From positions 96,653 through 160,652 of the forward strand of contig NZ_UFQC01000014.1 of assembly GCF_900496975.1 (NCBI RefSeq): a DNA stretch of 64,000 nucleotides, in the 5' to 3' direction. Below are positions 44,863 through 56,949 of the stretch, one piece after another. Source of the stretch: Achromobacter veterisilvae. Its GTDB lineage: Bacteria; Pseudomonadota; Gammaproteobacteria; Burkholderiales; Burkholderiaceae_B. The notes under the pieces are model-generated. The model did no database searches. It was given only the letters and a program-made list of their open reading frames with translations, and was not told the origin of the DNA. Positions within the stretch are counted from its first letter, which is position 1, and each line of letters opens with the position of its first letter. Position numbers and translations under genes: made by a program.

Positions 44863-46188
44863 ATGCACGCAATGCGCACAGCCCTCGCAGGGGCGCTGCT
44901 GGCCGTTTGCGCCGCGCCGGCCCTGGCCGGCACGGTGACGGTGATCACGTCGTTCCCCAAGGACCTGACCCAGGCCTACAAGACCGCGTTCGAAAAGGCC
45001 AATCCCGGCATCACGCTGGAAATCCTGAACAAGAACACCGTGTCGGGCATCGCCTATGTGCGCGAAACGCCCGCCGGCCAGCGACCCGAAGTGTTCTGGG
45101 CCAGCGCGCCCGACGCGTTCGAAGTGCTGGGCCGCGACAAGCTGCTGGCCAAGTCGTCCGACGTGGCAAACAAGGACGTGCCGGACAAGATCGGCAACTA
45201 TCCCATCAACGATCCGGGCGGCATGTACCTGGGGCAGGCGCTGGCGGGCTACGGCATCATCTACAACACGCGCTACATCGCCGCGCACAAGCTTCCCGCG
45301 CCGGTCGAATGGAAGGACCTGCTGGCGCCGCAATGGTTCGGCCACGTCGGCATCACGTCGCCGTCGCGCTCGGGCACCATGCACCTGACCGTCGAGACCA
45401 TTCTGCAAGGCGAAGGCTGGGACGAGGGCTGGCGCACGCTGCTGCGCATGTCGGGCAACAGCAGCGCCGTCACCGAGCGTTCGTTCGGCGTGCCGGACGG
45501 CGTGAACAACGGCCAGTTCGGGGCCGGCCCCGTCATCGACTTCTTCGGCCTGTCCAGCAAGTATTCCAAGTTCCCGGTCGATTTCGTCTACCCGTCCGAA
45601 ACCGCCATCGTGCCCGCCAACATCGCGCTGATCGACGGCGCGAAGAACACCGAAGAAGGCAAGAAGTTCATCGCCTTCACGCTCAGCCAGGCGGGCCAGG
45701 AACTGCTGCTGGAGCCGAAGATCTCGCGCCTTCCCGTGCTGCCCTACTCCGCGCTTGCCGGCAAGATCCCGCCCGGCTATCCGGACCCGGCCGAAATCGC
45801 CAAGCGCAGCAAGGTGCAGTTCAATGCGGATCTCTCGCAGACGCGCTACTACGTGGTGCAGTCGCTGTACGACCAGACCGTCACGTTCCGGCTGAAGGAA
45901 CTGCAGGCGGCCACCAAGGCCATCTACGACGCGGAAGCCAAGCTGGGCGACAAGGCCAGGAGCGGCAAGCCCGCGGAACTGCTGGACCAGGCCCGCAAGC
46001 TGGCCTGGGCGCCGATGGTCGACGGCAAGAAAGCCGCGGACCCGGCCTTTCTGGCCATCTTCGCCGGCAACAAGAAGGACGCCGCCGTGAACCAGCAGAT
46101 CACGCAACTGGAAGGCGAGTGGAACGGGCGCGCCCGCGCCAACTATGAAGAAGCCGTGAAGCTGGCCAAACAGGCCGCGGCGCTCTGA
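44863..46188 (+). CDS. Ferric-type ABC transporter substrate-binding protein
   Basis: Periplasmic binding protein of the AfuA/Fbp-like class, 441 residues. The signal peptide MHAMRTALAGALLAVCAAPALA ends before GTVTVITSFPKDL. FEVLGRDKLLAKSS, LGQALAGYGIIYNTRYIAA, WKDLLAPQWFGHVGITSPSR and TAIVPANIALIDGAKN are typical of this fold. A C-terminal helical extension of about 100 residues follows the usual domain. The permease and ATPase genes follow, so this is one importer. Iron, phosphonate and phosphoglycerate are all possible ligands for this family. Confidence 0.88.
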   Translation: MHAMRTALAGALLAVCAAPALAGTVTVITSFPKDLTQAYKTAFEKANPGITLEILNKNTVSGIAYVRETPAGQRPEVFWASAPDAFEVLGRDKLLAKSSDVANKDVPDKIGNYPINDPGGMYLGQALAGYGIIYNTRYIAAHKLPAPVEWKDLLAPQWFGHVGITSPSRSGTMHLTVETILQGEGWDEGWRTLLRMSGNSSAVTERSFGVPDGVNNGQFGAGPVIDFFGLSSKYSKFPVDFVYPSETAIVPANIALIDGAKNTEEGKKFIAFTLSQAGQELLLEPKISRLPVLPYSALAGKIPPGYPDPAEIAKRSKVQFNADLSQTRYYVVQSLYDQTVTFRLKELQAATKAIYDAEAKLGDKARSGKPAELLDQARKLAWAPMVDGKKAADPAFLAIFAGNKKDAAVNQQITQLEGEWNGRARANYEEAVKLAKQAAAL

Positions 46189-46264
46189 ACGGCAAGCCCT
46201 GCGTACGGCGGCGGCGGACCGGATCCGCCCGCCGCCGCGACTTGCAACGATTTCGGGATTCTCG

Positions 46265-47977
46265 ATGAATTATTCGGGCCATTCGCGCCTGCCCGCCGGC
46301 CCTGTGCTGACGGCGCTCCTGGTGTTCGGCTTTCTGCTGCTGTTCCTGGCCATTCCGGTCGGCACGGTGTTCTATACCGCCTTCGTGAACGCCGACGGCA
46401 GTTTCACGATGGGCCACTTCGGCGCCTTCTTCAACCAACCGCTGATGCAGGAGGCGTTCTTCAACAGCCTGTACGTGGCGGGCTGGTCGGCGCTGCTGGC
46501 GTCGCTCATCGCGGTGCCGCTGGCGTACTTCACGGTGCGCTTCGATTTCCGCGGCGCGCTCCTGATCCAGACGCTGGGCGTGCTGCCGCTGATCATGCCG
46601 CCCTTCGTCGGCGCGGTCGCCATGCAACTGATCTTCGGCCGTTCCGGCAGCGTCAACCTGCTGCTGCAGGATTGGTTCGGCTTCACGCTGCCCTTCATGG
46701 AAGGCCTGAACGGCGTGATCTTCGTGGAGGCGCTGCACTATTTTCCGTTCATCCTGATGAACCTGGTCGTGGCGCTGCGCAACATCGACGGCGCGATGGA
46801 GGAAGCGGCGTTCAACCTGGGATCGCGCGGCTTCCGCCTGTTCCGGCGCGTGATTTTCCCGCTGGCGCTGCCCGGCTATGTGGCGGGCGCGTCGCTGGTG
46901 TTCGTCAAGGTCTTCGACGACCTGGGCACGCCGCTGGTGCTGGGCACCACCAACATGCTGGCCCCGCAGGCCTATCTGCGCATCACGCAGGTGGGCCTGG
47001 AAGATCCGCTGGGCTATGTTATCAGCGTCATCATGGTCGCGTTCTCGATCCTGGCGCTGTGGCTGTCGGCGCGCGTGCTCAAGGGGCGCGACTACTCCAC
47101 CCTGCAAAAAGGCGGCAATTCGATCCACAAGCGCAAGCTGCGCCCCGCGGAAAGCGTGCTGGCCTATGGCTGGATCATCCTGGTCCTGATGCTGGTGCTG
47201 TCGCCGCACATGGGCGTGCTGCTGCTGTCCCTGGCCAGCGTCTGGAGCTTCGCGCCGCTGCCCGACGGATACACGCTGGCGCACTATTCCGCGGTGTTCT
47301 CCGAATCCCAGGGCATGATCGCCAATACCCTGCTCTATTGCGGCCTGGCCGCGGGCGTGGACGTGATCCTGGGCACCGCCATCGCGTACCTGATGCTGCG
47401 CACCCGGCTGCCGGCGCGCCAGTGGCTGGACTTCCTGGCGTCCGCCGCGCTCGCGATACCGGGCATCGTGCTGGCGATCGGCTTCCTGCGCACCTTCCGC
47501 GGCATCGAACTGCCCGGCACCGGCACGCTGCTGACCTCCTCGTGGATCATCATCATGATCGCGTACTCGGTCCGCCGGCTGCCCTACGCCCTGCGTTCTT
47601 GCGTGGCGTCGCTGCAGCAGATAAACATATCGCTGGAAGAAGCCGCGCAGTCGCTGGGCGCGACGCGCATGAGCACGATACGCCGCGTGGTCGTGCCGCT
47701 GATGGCCGGCGGCATGCTGGCGGGCTTCGTCACGAGCTTCGTGACGGCCGCCGTCGAACTGTCGGCCACGATCATGCTGGTCACGAAGGACAGCCAGGCG
47801 CCCATGAGCTACGGCATCTACCTGTACATGCAAAGCGCCGCGGGCCGCGGGCCCGGCGCCGCGCTCGGCGTCCTGGCGGTGGCCGCGGTCGCCATCGGCA
47901 CGTATATCTCGCACCTGCTGGTGGAACGCGCCCAGACGCGCCAGCGGCCGGCGCGCCACGAAGGGGAAACGGAATGA
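46265..47977 (+). CDS. Fused ABC transporter permease (two BPD domains)
   Basis: A 570-residue inner-membrane protein with two consecutive permease domains, as in FbpB/AfuB. The first docking loop is MEEAAFNLGSRGFRLFRRV and the second LEEAAQSLGATRMSTIRRVV. About twelve helices are visible, starting with VLTALLVFGFLLLFLAIPVG. It lies between the binding-protein gene and the ATPase gene, and its stop overlaps the ATPase start (ATGA). Confidence 0.94.
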   Translation: MNYSGHSRLPAGPVLTALLVFGFLLLFLAIPVGTVFYTAFVNADGSFTMGHFGAFFNQPLMQEAFFNSLYVAGWSALLASLIAVPLAYFTVRFDFRGALLIQTLGVLPLIMPPFVGAVAMQLIFGRSGSVNLLLQDWFGFTLPFMEGLNGVIFVEALHYFPFILMNLVVALRNIDGAMEEAAFNLGSRGFRLFRRVIFPLALPGYVAGASLVFVKVFDDLGTPLVLGTTNMLAPQAYLRITQVGLEDPLGYVISVIMVAFSILALWLSARVLKGRDYSTLQKGGNSIHKRKLRPAESVLAYGWIILVLMLVLSPHMGVLLLSLASVWSFAPLPDGYTLAHYSAVFSESQGMIANTLLYCGLAAGVDVILGTAIAYLMLRTRLPARQWLDFLASAALAIPGIVLAIGFLRTFRGIELPGTGTLLTSSWIIIMIAYSVRRLPYALRSCVASLQQINISLEEAAQSLGATRMSTIRRVVVPLMAGGMLAGFVTSFVTAAVELSATIMLVTKDSQAPMSYGIYLYMQSAAGRGPGAALGVLAVAAVAIGTYISHLLVERAQTRQRPARHEGETE

Positions 47978-49059
47978 AGAAGGTCAGCGTCGAATGCCGC
48001 AATATCCGGCTGTCCTACGGCAAGACCGAAGTGCTGAAGGACGTAAACATCAACATCGAGCCGGGCGAGTTCTTCGCCCTGCTGGGGCCCTCGGGTTCGG
48101 GCAAGTCCACGCTGCTGCGCCTGATCGCCGGCTTCAACCGCCATAGCGCGGGGCAGTTGCTGGTCGACGGCAAGGACATCAGCGGCACGCCGCCCTGGGA
48201 CCGCAACATCGGCATGGTGTTCCAGAACTACGCGCTGTGGCCTCACATGACGGTCTGGGACAACGTGGCCTTCGGCCTGGTGGAGCGCAGGCTGCCGCGC
48301 GCCGAGATCCGCGCCAAGGTCGAGGCGGCCCTGGACCTGGTGGGCCTGTCCCAGTACGCCAAGCGCCGCCCCAACCAGCTTTCGGGCGGCCAGCAGCAGC
48401 GCGTGGCGCTGGCCCGCACCATCGTCATCGAGCCGCAGGTGCTGCTGCTGGACGAACCCCTGTCCAACCTGGACAAAAAACTGCGCGTTCAGATGCGCCA
48501 GGACCTGCTCAGCCTGCAGCGCCGGCTGGGCATCACCACCATCTTCGTCACGCACGACCAGGAAGAGGCCATGACCACCGCCGACCGGATGGCGGTGCTG
48601 GACCATGGCGTGGTGCAGCAGATCGGCGCGCCCAGCACCCTGTTCGACTACCCGGTGAACCGCTTCGTGGCCAACTTCGTCGGCACGATGAACGTGCTGG
48701 AGGGCGAAGTGCGCGAGCGCACCAGCGGCAGCGTGGTGCTGGCGGTGGAAGGCGTGGGCGACCTGCACCTGCCCCTGTCCGGCGACGCGCCGTCGGCGTC
48801 GCGGCTGGCGGCCAGTTTCCGTCCGCACACGGTGCAGATCGAAATGGCGGACGGCCTGGGGGACGCGCGCTACGTCTGGCTGCCGGGCATCGTCGAAAGC
48901 AGTGAATTCCTGGGCGAATTCACGCGCTACCAGGTGCAGATCGGCGAACAGCGCCTGACGGCCGACCAATCGCATCTTGCCGGCCTGTCGCCCTTCCCTG
49001 TCGGCGCCCCGGTGTCTATCGGGCTGGAACCCACCCAAGTGCGGCTGCTCGCGGCCTAA
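47974..49059 (+). CDS. Ferric/spermidine-type ABC transporter ATPase
   Basis: A 361-residue nucleotide-binding subunit of the same importer. Walker A is GPSGSGKST, the signature [14 protein letters not shown], Walker B LLLDEPLSNLDKKL, and the H-loop VTHDQEEAM. The C-terminal TOBE domain (about 280-361) is typical of FbpC/PotA-like proteins. ATG 47974 overlaps the permease stop, and the LysR gene begins 10 bp after the end. Confidence 0.95.
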   Translation: MKKVSVECRNIRLSYGKTEVLKDVNINIEPGEFFALLGPSGSGKSTLLRLIAGFNRHSAGQLLVDGKDISGTPPWDRNIGMVFQNYALWPHMTVWDNVAFGLVERRLPRAEIRAKVEAALDLVGLSQYAKRRPNQLSGGQQQRVALARTIVIEPQVLLLDEPLSNLDKKLRVQMRQDLLSLQRRLGITTIFVTHDQEEAMTTADRMAVLDHGVVQQIGAPSTLFDYPVNRFVANFVGTMNVLEGEVRERTSGSVVLAVEGVGDLHLPLSGDAPSASRLAASFRPHTVQIEMADGLGDARYVWLPGIVESSEFLGEFTRYQVQIGEQRLTADQSHLAGLSPFPVGAPVSIGLEPTQVRLLAA

Positions 49060-49069
49060 ACTCGGGGCC

Positions 49070-49978
49070 ATGGAAATCTATCAGATCCGCGCCTTCGTCA
49101 CGGTCGCCCGGCTGGGCAACCTGACGAAGGCGGCCGAGGCGCTGTCCCTGACCCAGCCCGCCGTGACGGCGCAGATCAAGGCGCTGGAGCAAAGCCTGGG
49201 CGTGGCGCTGTTCGACCGCAGCGGCGGCCGGCTGGCGCTGGCCAAGGCCGGCGAAGTGCTGCTGCCCACGGCGGAATCGCTGCTGGTGCTGGGCGCGCAG
49301 TTCAAGTCCGAGGCCCAGCAACTGCAAGGCAGCCTGCACGGCGCGGTGGAACTGGGCGTGCCCAGCGAAAAACCCGATTTCCTGCGCCTGGGCGAGCTGG
49401 CCTCGGCGGTGACGCAGCGTCTGCCGCTGGTCGAATTGAAGACCCAGACGCTGCCCGCCGCCACCCTGGCGGAACAGGTCAGCACGGGCCGCCTGCCGGC
49501 CGCGCTGACCATCGCCTCCAACCCGCCTCGCGGCGTGCTGTGGCAGCCCCTGCGCAGCGTGCGCTACCGCATCGCCCTGCCCAAGGAACACGCCGCCGTG
49601 CTCAAGCGCGGCGGCTGGAAGGAGGTGGCGCAGTTGCCGTGGCTGGACGGCCCCTCCGGCAGCCACACCCACCTGCTGCTGCGCGATATGTTCGAGCGCC
49701 ACGGCCTGTCGCCGCGCGTCGTGATGCAGAACGACGACCAGGCCAACCTGGACACGCTGGTGCGCGCCGGCGCCGGCTGCGCGCTGCTGCGCGAAGAAAA
49801 CGCGCTGGCGGGCGCGGCGTCCAACGACTTCATCGTCTGGGGCCAGGCGCGGGTCGACGCGGTGCTGGCTTTCATCCAGCCGTACGAACGCGCTAGCGAG
49901 CCCGCGCTGGTCGCGTTAAGCTCGATCATTCAAACCATCTGGAAGCCGCGCGCGCCCATCGCGCCGGCCCAGCTCTAG
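49070..49978 (+). CDS. LysR-family transcriptional regulator
   Basis: A 302-residue regulator with the N-terminal winged helix-turn-helix (MEIYQIRAFVTVARLGNLTK and ALSLTQPAVTAQIKALE) and a two-lobed effector domain. It follows the ABC ATPase after 10 bp on the same strand, so it is likely co-transcribed with, and may control, that importer. The inducer is unknown. Confidence 0.94.
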   Translation: MEIYQIRAFVTVARLGNLTKAAEALSLTQPAVTAQIKALEQSLGVALFDRSGGRLALAKAGEVLLPTAESLLVLGAQFKSEAQQLQGSLHGAVELGVPSEKPDFLRLGELASAVTQRLPLVELKTQTLPAATLAEQVSTGRLPAALTIASNPPRGVLWQPLRSVRYRIALPKEHAAVLKRGGWKEVAQLPWLDGPSGSHTHLLLRDMFERHGLSPRVVMQNDDQANLDTLVRAGAGCALLREENALAGAASNDFIVWGQARVDAVLAFIQPYERASEPALVALSSIIQTIWKPRAPIAPAQL

Positions 49979-50018
49979 GGCCTGCCGGTGGCAGGCCTCC
50001 ACCCCGCATCACGATCGT

Positions 50019-50663
50019 ATGACTGAAATCTGGTTCATCCGCCATGGCGAAACCGACTGGAACCGCCAGCGGCGCCTCCAAGGCTGGCAAGACATCCCCC
50101 TGAACGAATTCGGCCGCAACCAGGCCGGCCTGCTGGCGGCGCGCATGCGCGAGGAAGCGCGCCACACGCCCATCCACGCCATCTACAGCAGCGACCTGCA
50201 GCGCGCCCACGCCACCGCCACGCCCGTGTCCGAACAACTGGGGCTGCGCGTGCGCGTGGAGCCCGGCATCCGCGAACGCGGTTTCGGCGTGCTGGAAGGG
50301 CTGGACCACGACCGCATCGACGTGCTGGCGCCCGAAGCCGCGGCCGCCTGGAAAAGCCGCGATCCGCTGCGGCCGCTGGACGGCGGCGAAACGCTGGGCC
50401 AGTTCCAGTCCCGGGTGATTTCCACCGTGGACGATATCGCCGGCCGCCACGATGATGAACGCATCCTGATGTTCACCCACGGCGGCGTGCTGGACATTAT
50501 CTGGCGCCATGCTTCCGGCGTGCCGCTGAACGCCCCGCGCGACGCGGCGCTGCTGAACGTCAGCATCAACCGGGTCGGCGTCCTGGGCCGCAAATGGCAG
50601 GTGCTGGACTGGGGCGACGTGGGCCACGTGGCCGATGAAGTCGGGGATGACGTGGTGCCGTGA
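50019..50663 (+). CDS. Histidine phosphatase family protein (phosphoglycerate-mutase-like)
   Basis: A 214-residue enzyme with the catalytic RHGE motif at the N-terminus (WFIRHGETDWN), then IYSSDLQRAHATATPVS, the acid/base Glu region RERGFGVLEGL, and the second histidine in MFTHGGVLDIIW. The fold matches cobC/gpmB-type phosphatases; most are cofactor-independent of 2,3-bisphosphoglycerate and act as phosphatases. The substrate is unknown. The tandem repeat array begins 10 bp after the stop. Confidence 0.93.
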   Translation: MTEIWFIRHGETDWNRQRRLQGWQDIPLNEFGRNQAGLLAARMREEARHTPIHAIYSSDLQRAHATATPVSEQLGLRVRVEPGIRERGFGVLEGLDHDRIDVLAPEAAAAWKSRDPLRPLDGGETLGQFQSRVISTVDDIAGRHDDERILMFTHGGVLDIIWRHASGVPLNAPRDAALLNVSINRVGVLGRKWQVLDWGDVGHVADEVGDDVVP

Positions 50664-50672
50664 CGGTGCGAG

Positions 50673-51525
50673 GTGTCTGACACCCGAGGAGGTGTCCTTG
50701 GCTACGCCGGGGTATCTCGTGGGTGTCAGACACCCGGGCAGAGCAGCTCCAGTTTGACGTCCTGCCCATATGGGTGTCTGACACTGCCTTGAAGCAGGAG
50801 TCTCACGCCCGAGAAGATGGCCTTGTGTCTGACACCCGAGGAAGTGTCCTTGGCTATGCCGGGGTATCTCGTGGGTGTCAGACACCCGGGCGGGGCAGTC
50901 CCAGTTTGACGTCCTGCCCGTATGGGTGTCTGACACTGCCTTGAAGCAGGTGTCTCACGCCCAAGAAGAGGGCCTTGTGTCTGACACCCGAGGAAGTGTC
51001 CTTGGCTGCGCCGGGGTATTTCGTGGGTGTCAGACACCCGGGCGGGGCAGCCCCAGTTTGACGTCCTGCCCGTATGGGTGTCTGACACTGCCTTTGAAGC
51101 AGGTGTCTCACGCCCGAGAAGATGGCCTTGTGTCTGACACCCGAGGAAGTGTCCTTGGCTATGCCGGGGTATCTCGTGGGTGTCAGACACCCGGGCGGGG
51201 CAGCCCCAGTTTGACGTCCTGCCCGTATGGGTGTCTGACACTGCCTTGAAGCAGGTGTCCCACGCCCGAGAAGACGGCCTTGTGTCTGACACCCGAGGAA
51301 GTGTCCTTGGCTACGCCGGGGTATCTCGTGGGTGTCAGACACCCGGGTGGGGCAGCCCCAGTTTGACGTCCTGCCCGTATGGGTGTCTGACACTGCCTTG
51401 AAGCAGGTGTCTCACGCCCGAGAAGATGGCCTTGTGTCTGACACCCGAGGAAGTGTCCTTGGCTACGCCGGGGTATCGCGTGGGTGTCAGACACTGGGTC
51501 CGGCGCGGTAAGAGTGTCAGACACT
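50673..51525. repeat. Array of 152-bp tandem repeats built on GTGTCTGACAC palindromes
   Basis: Units begin with GTGTCTGACACCCGAGG at 50673, 50825, 50977, 51130, 51282 and 51434; spacing is 152 bp, once 153. Each unit carries three near-palindromic GTGTC(T/A)GACAC sites, two of them arranged as an inverted pair about 45 bp apart. Units differ by only a few bases. The sixth is truncated and ends in two shorter copies next to the SDR stop codon, which lies inside the last palindrome. The unit length is not a multiple of three and no continuous protein is encoded. Confidence 0.93.
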
Positions 51526-52285
51526 AGACCCGGCGCGGTTTGCGCGGCGCGTTGCGCGCCAGGCGGTCGTAGACGGCGTTGGGCAGCAGCCGCATCAGCT
51601 TGGCCACCACGCCCATCTGCCATGGGATCACCACATAGGACGCGCCGCGGCCGATGGCGGCGCGCGCGCGCTGCGCAAAGGCGTCCGCTTCCATCAGGAA
51701 AGGCATGGAATACGGGTTGTGGGCCGTCATGGCGGTCTTGATGTAGCCGGGCGCGATCGTCACCACGCGGATGCCTTGCGCCGCCAGTTCCAGGCGCAGG
51801 CTTTCGCAGTAGGTCACCACGGCGGACTTGGACGCGCTGTAGGCGCCCGCGCCGGGCAGGCCGCGCACGCCGGCCACGCTGGCGATGCCCACCAGCCGGC
51901 CCGCCCCCGCCGCCCGCATGGGCGCGATGAAGGGCTCGAAGGTGGCGACGGTCGCCAGCAGGTTGGTGTCCACGATGGCCTTGAAGACGTCGTAGTCCTC
52001 GCCATGGTCCGTGAGCGTGCCCGCGCTGATGCCGGCGCTGGCGACGACAACGTCGACCCGCCCGCCGCAAAAGGCGATGAAATCCTCGGCGGCGGCATGC
52101 AGGGCCTGGCGGTCCCGGACGTCCACGGCGTAGCAGCGATGCTCGCCGGGCAGGCTGGCGGCCAGTTCGCGCAGCGCGTCTTCGCGGCGGCCCAGCAGCC
52201 CCAGGGTGGCGCCCGACGCGGCGTACTGCCGCGCCAGCGCGCGGCCCAGCCCGCTGCTCGCCCCTGTGATGAATACTCTGTCCAT
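51524..52285 (-). CDS. Short-chain dehydrogenase/reductase
   Basis: A 253-residue NAD(P)-dependent oxidoreductase of the classical SDR type. Nucleotide binding is by TGASSGLGRALARQ, the NAG-like motif is VVASAGIS, and the active site is S in IASVAGVRGLPG with YSASK. It begins at ATG 52285, 80 bp after carB would start reading on the same strand. The stop codon lies within the end of the 152-bp repeat array. The substrate is unknown. Confidence 0.92.
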   Translation of the reverse strand: MDRVFITGASSGLGRALARQYAASGATLGLLGRREDALRELAASLPGEHRCYAVDVRDRQALHAAAEDFIAFCGGRVDVVVASAGISAGTLTDHGEDYDVFKAIVDTNLLATVATFEPFIAPMRAAGAGRLVGIASVAGVRGLPGAGAYSASKSAVVTYCESLRLELAAQGIRVVTIAPGYIKTAMTAHNPYSMPFLMEADAFAQRARAAIGRGASYVVIPWQMGVVAKLMRLLPNAVYDRLARNAPRKPRRV

Positions 52286-52364
52286 AGATGCCTGAAGCCC
52301 TTGTTCGCGTTGCAAAGAATTAGGGCACGCTCTCGCGTGCCCTACCCTGATGCTGGTTGCCGGC

Positions 52365-55300
52365 TTATCCGTGCAAGGAAGCGTGAAGCTCCTGCAGCGG
52401 GTAAACCTGCAAGCCCAGCCCTTGGCGCAGGTACTGCATGCCTTCGACCGCGGCGCGGGCGCCGGCGATCGTCGTGAAGAAGGTCACGCGGGCGGCCAGC
52501 GCCTGGGTGCGGATGGTGCGCGAGTCGGCGATGGCGTTGCGGCGCTCTTCGACGGTGTTGATGACCAGCGCGATCTCGCCGTTCTTCACCATGTCGACGA
52601 TGTGCGGACGGCCTTCGGTGACCTTGTTCACCAGTTGCACGGGAATGCCGGCGGCCTCGATCTCGGCCGCCGTGCCGCGCGTGGCGACCAGCTTGAAGCC
52701 CAGCACGTGCAGGCCGCGAGCGACTTCCACGGCGAGGGGCTTGTCCTGGTTCTTCACGCTGATGAACACCGTGCCGGATTCCGGCAGGCGCACGCCAGCG
52801 CCGAGCTGCGACTTGACGAAGGCTTCGCCGAAGCTCATGCCCACGCCCATCACTTCGCCGGTCGACTTCATTTCCGGACCCAGGATGGTGTCCACGCCCG
52901 GGAACTTCACGAACGGGAACACGGCTTCCTTGACCGAGAAGTAAGGCGGCACGACTTCCTTCGTGATGCCCTGGTCGGCGAGCGTGCGCCCGGCCATGGC
53001 GCGCGCGGCGATCTTGGCCAGTTGCAGGCCGGTGGCCTTGGACACGTAGGGCACCGTGCGCGAGGCGCGCGGATTCACTTCCAGCACGTAGACGTCGCCG
53101 CCCTGGATCGCGAACTGCACGTTCATCAGGCCGCTGACGTTCAGGGCCTTGGCCATCATGGTGGTCTGGCGCTTGATCTCGGCGATTACGTCCGCCGACA
53201 GCGAGTAAGGCGGCAGGCTGCAAGCCGAGTCGCCCGAGTGCACGCCGGCCTGTTCGATGTGTTCCATGACGCCGCCGATGAAGACGGTTTCGCCGTCGGC
53301 CAGGCAGTCCACGTCCACTTCGGTGGCGTTGTTCAGGAAGCGGTCCAGCAGCACGGGCGAGTCATTGCTGACCTTCACGGCCTCGCGCATGTAGCGTTCG
53401 AGGTCCTGCTGTTCGTGCACGATTTCCATGGCGCGGCCGCCCAGCACGTAGCTGGGGCGCACAACCAGCGGGTAGCCGATTTCGGCGGCGTGGGCCAGGG
53501 CCTCGGCTTCGGTGCGGGCCGTGCGGTTGGGCGGCTGGCGCAGGCCTAGCTTGTTGAGCAGCTTCTGGAAGCGCTCGCGGTCTTCGGCCACGTCGATGGA
53601 TTCGGGGCTGGTGCCGATGATGGGCACGCCGTTCGCTTCCAGGGCGCGCGCCAGCTTCAGCGGCGTCTGGCCGCCGTACTGGACGATCATGCCGACCGGG
53701 TTTTCCTTGTGGACGATCTCCAGCACGTCTTCGAGCGTGAGCGGCTCGAAGTACAGGCGGTCGGAGGTGTCGTAGTCGGTGGACACGGTTTCCGGGTTGC
53801 AGTTGACCATGATGGTCTCGTACCCGTCGTCGCGCAGCGCCAGCGCGGCATGCACGCAGCAGTAGTCGAATTCGATGCCCTGGCCGATCCGGTTCGGACC
53901 GCCGCCCAGCACCACGATCTTCTTGCGGTCGGTGGGCGCGGCTTCGCACTCTTCCTCGTACGTGGAGTACATGTAGGCGGTGCGGGTGGCGAATTCGGCG
54001 GCGCAGGTGTCCACGCGCTTGTACACGGGGCGCACGTTCAACTGGTGGCGCAGCTTGCGCACCTCGGATTCCGAGGAATCCAGCAGGAAGGCCAGGCGGC
54101 GGTCGGAGAAGCCGCGGCGCTTGAGTTCCCACAGCGTGGCGTAGTCGAGGTCGGCCAGCGTCTTCTGTTCCAGGGCCAGTTCGATGTCGACGATTTCCTT
54201 GATCTGCGACAGGAACCACGGGTCGATGTGCGTGATGTCGTGCACTTCGTCCAGCGAGAAACCCTGCGCGAAGGCGTCGCCCACGTACCAGATGCGTTCG
54301 GGGCCGGGCTCGCCCAGCTCGACCTGCAGCTTTTCGCGGTCGGTGGTCTTCTGGTTCAGGCCGTCGACGCCGACTTCCAGGCCGCGCAGCGCCTTCTGGA
54401 ACGATTCCTGGAAGGTGCGGCCGATCGCCATGACTTCGCCCACGGACTTCATCTGGGTGGTCAGGCGCGCGTCGGCGGTGGGGAATTTCTCGAAGGCGAA
54501 ACGCGGCACCTTGGTGACGACGTAGTCGATCGACGGTTCGAACGAGGCCGGCGTGGCGCCGCCGGTGATTTCGTTCTTGAGTTCGTCCAGCGTGTAGCCC
54601 ACGGCCAGGCGCGCGGCGACCTTGGCGATGGGAAAGCCGGTGGCCTTGGACGCCAGCGCCGACGAACGCGACACGCGCGGGTTCATCTCGATGACGATCA
54701 TGCGGCCGTTCTTGGGGTTGACCGCGAACTGCACGTTCGAGCCGCCCGTGTCCACGCCGATCTCGCGCAATACCGCGATCGATGCGTTGCGCATGATCTG
54801 GTATTCCTTGTCGGTCAGCGTCTGGGCCGGCGCCACGGTGATCGAGTCGCCCGTGTGCACGCCCATCGGGTCCAGGTTCTCGATGGAGCAGACGATGATG
54901 CAGTTGTCCGCCTTGTCGCGGACCACTTCCATCTCGAATTCCTTCCAGCCCAGCAGCGACTCCTCGATCAGGAGTTCGCTGGTGGGCGAGGCTTCCAGGC
55001 CGCGGCGGCAGATGGTTTCGAATTCTTCGGGGTTGTAGGCGATGCCGCCGCCCGAGCCGCCCATGGTGAAGCTGGGGCGGATCACGGCGGGGAAGCCGGA
55101 GGTGCCGACTTCGGCCGCGATGCGGCGCTGCACTTCCCAGGCTTCGTCCATGCTGTGGGCGACGCCCGACTTGGCCGATTCCAGGCCGATGTCGGTCATG
55201 GCCTGCTTGAACTTCTGGCGGTCTTCGGCCTTTTCGATGGCGTGCTCGTTGGCGCCGATCAGTTCCACGTTGTGCTTCTTCAGCACGCCGTGGTGCGCCA

Positions 55301-55604
55301 GGTCCAGCGCGCAGTTCAGCGCGGTCTGGCCGCCCATGGTGGGCAGCAGCGCATCGGGCTTTTCACGCTCGATGATCTTTTCGACGGCTTGCCAGGTGAT
55401 GGGTTCGATGTAGGTGACGTCGGCCGTTTCCGGGTCCGTCATGATCGTCGCCGGATTGCTGTTCACCAGGATGGTGCGGTAGCCCTCGGCCTTGAGCGCC
55501 TTGCACGCCTGCGCGCCGGAATAGTCGAATTCGCAGGCCTGCCCGATGATGATGGGGCCGGCGCCGATGATGAGTATGCTTTTTAGGTCTGTACGCTTGG
55601 GCAT
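52365..55604 (-). CDS. carB: Carbamoyl-phosphate synthase large subunit
   Basis: Makes carbamoyl phosphate for arginine and pyrimidines together with CarA. It has 1079 residues. Two ATP-grasp halves are visible: the first starts [20 protein letters not shown], the second [20 protein letters not shown]. The motifs [16 protein letters not shown] and [16 protein letters not shown] are the paired ATP-binding segments. The C-terminal MGS-like domain ([20 protein letters not shown] onward) holds the regulatory site. It is 10 bp after carA. Confidence 0.99.
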   Translation of the reverse strand: MPKRTDLKSILIIGAGPIIIGQACEFDYSGAQACKALKAEGYRTILVNSNPATIMTDPETADVTYIEPITWQAVEKIIEREKPDALLPTMGGQTALNCALDLAHHGVLKKHNVELIGANEHAIEKAEDRQKFKQAMTDIGLESAKSGVAHSMDEAWEVQRRIAAEVGTSGFPAVIRPSFTMGGSGGGIAYNPEEFETICRRGLEASPTSELLIEESLLGWKEFEMEVVRDKADNCIIVCSIENLDPMGVHTGDSITVAPAQTLTDKEYQIMRNASIAVLREIGVDTGGSNVQFAVNPKNGRMIVIEMNPRVSRSSALASKATGFPIAKVAARLAVGYTLDELKNEITGGATPASFEPSIDYVVTKVPRFAFEKFPTADARLTTQMKSVGEVMAIGRTFQESFQKALRGLEVGVDGLNQKTTDREKLQVELGEPGPERIWYVGDAFAQGFSLDEVHDITHIDPWFLSQIKEIVDIELALEQKTLADLDYATLWELKRRGFSDRRLAFLLDSSESEVRKLRHQLNVRPVYKRVDTCAAEFATRTAYMYSTYEEECEAAPTDRKKIVVLGGGPNRIGQGIEFDYCCVHAALALRDDGYETIMVNCNPETVSTDYDTSDRLYFEPLTLEDVLEIVHKENPVGMIVQYGGQTPLKLARALEANGVPIIGTSPESIDVAEDRERFQKLLNKLGLRQPPNRTARTEAEALAHAAEIGYPLVVRPSYVLGGRAMEIVHEQQDLERYMREAVKVSNDSPVLLDRFLNNATEVDVDCLADGETVFIGGVMEHIEQAGVHSGDSACSLPPYSLSADVIAEIKRQTTMMAKALNVSGLMNVQFAIQGGDVYVLEVNPRASRTVPYVSKATGLQLAKIAARAMAGRTLADQGITKEVVPPYFSVKEAVFPFVKFPGVDTILGPEMKSTGEVMGVGMSFGEAFVKSQLGAGVRLPESGTVFISVKNQDKPLAVEVARGLHVLGFKLVATRGTAAEIEAAGIPVQLVNKVTEGRPHIVDMVKNGEIALVINTVEERRNAIADSRTIRTQALAARVTFFTTIAGARAAVEGMQYLRQGLGLQVYPLQELHASLHG

Positions 55605-55614
55605 GATGCAATCT

Positions 55615-56769
<1,155 letters not shown>

Positions 56770-56949
56770 AGTAAACCCCGGTTTTAGAATCGATAATCAA
56801 ACCTTCGGATTATACCTTGAGCGGCCGTTTTTCCCCCGGAACCGCGCCAAATAAGGCCGGAATCGGCATTTTGGCCTGTTTTGCGCGTCCGGGGTCGGTG
56901 ATACGCTTAGGGCACCTTCAACCTTAGCTAGCTGCGAGCCGTATCGTCC

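Noticed and set aside
50726..51401. Long open frames on both strands through the 152-bp repeat array
   Set aside because: They arise from repetition of a GC-rich unit, change frame with each unit because 152 is not a multiple of three, and have no ribosome sites.
50673..51525. CRISPR array
   Set aside because: The whole 152-bp unit repeats with no unique spacers and there are no cas genes nearby.
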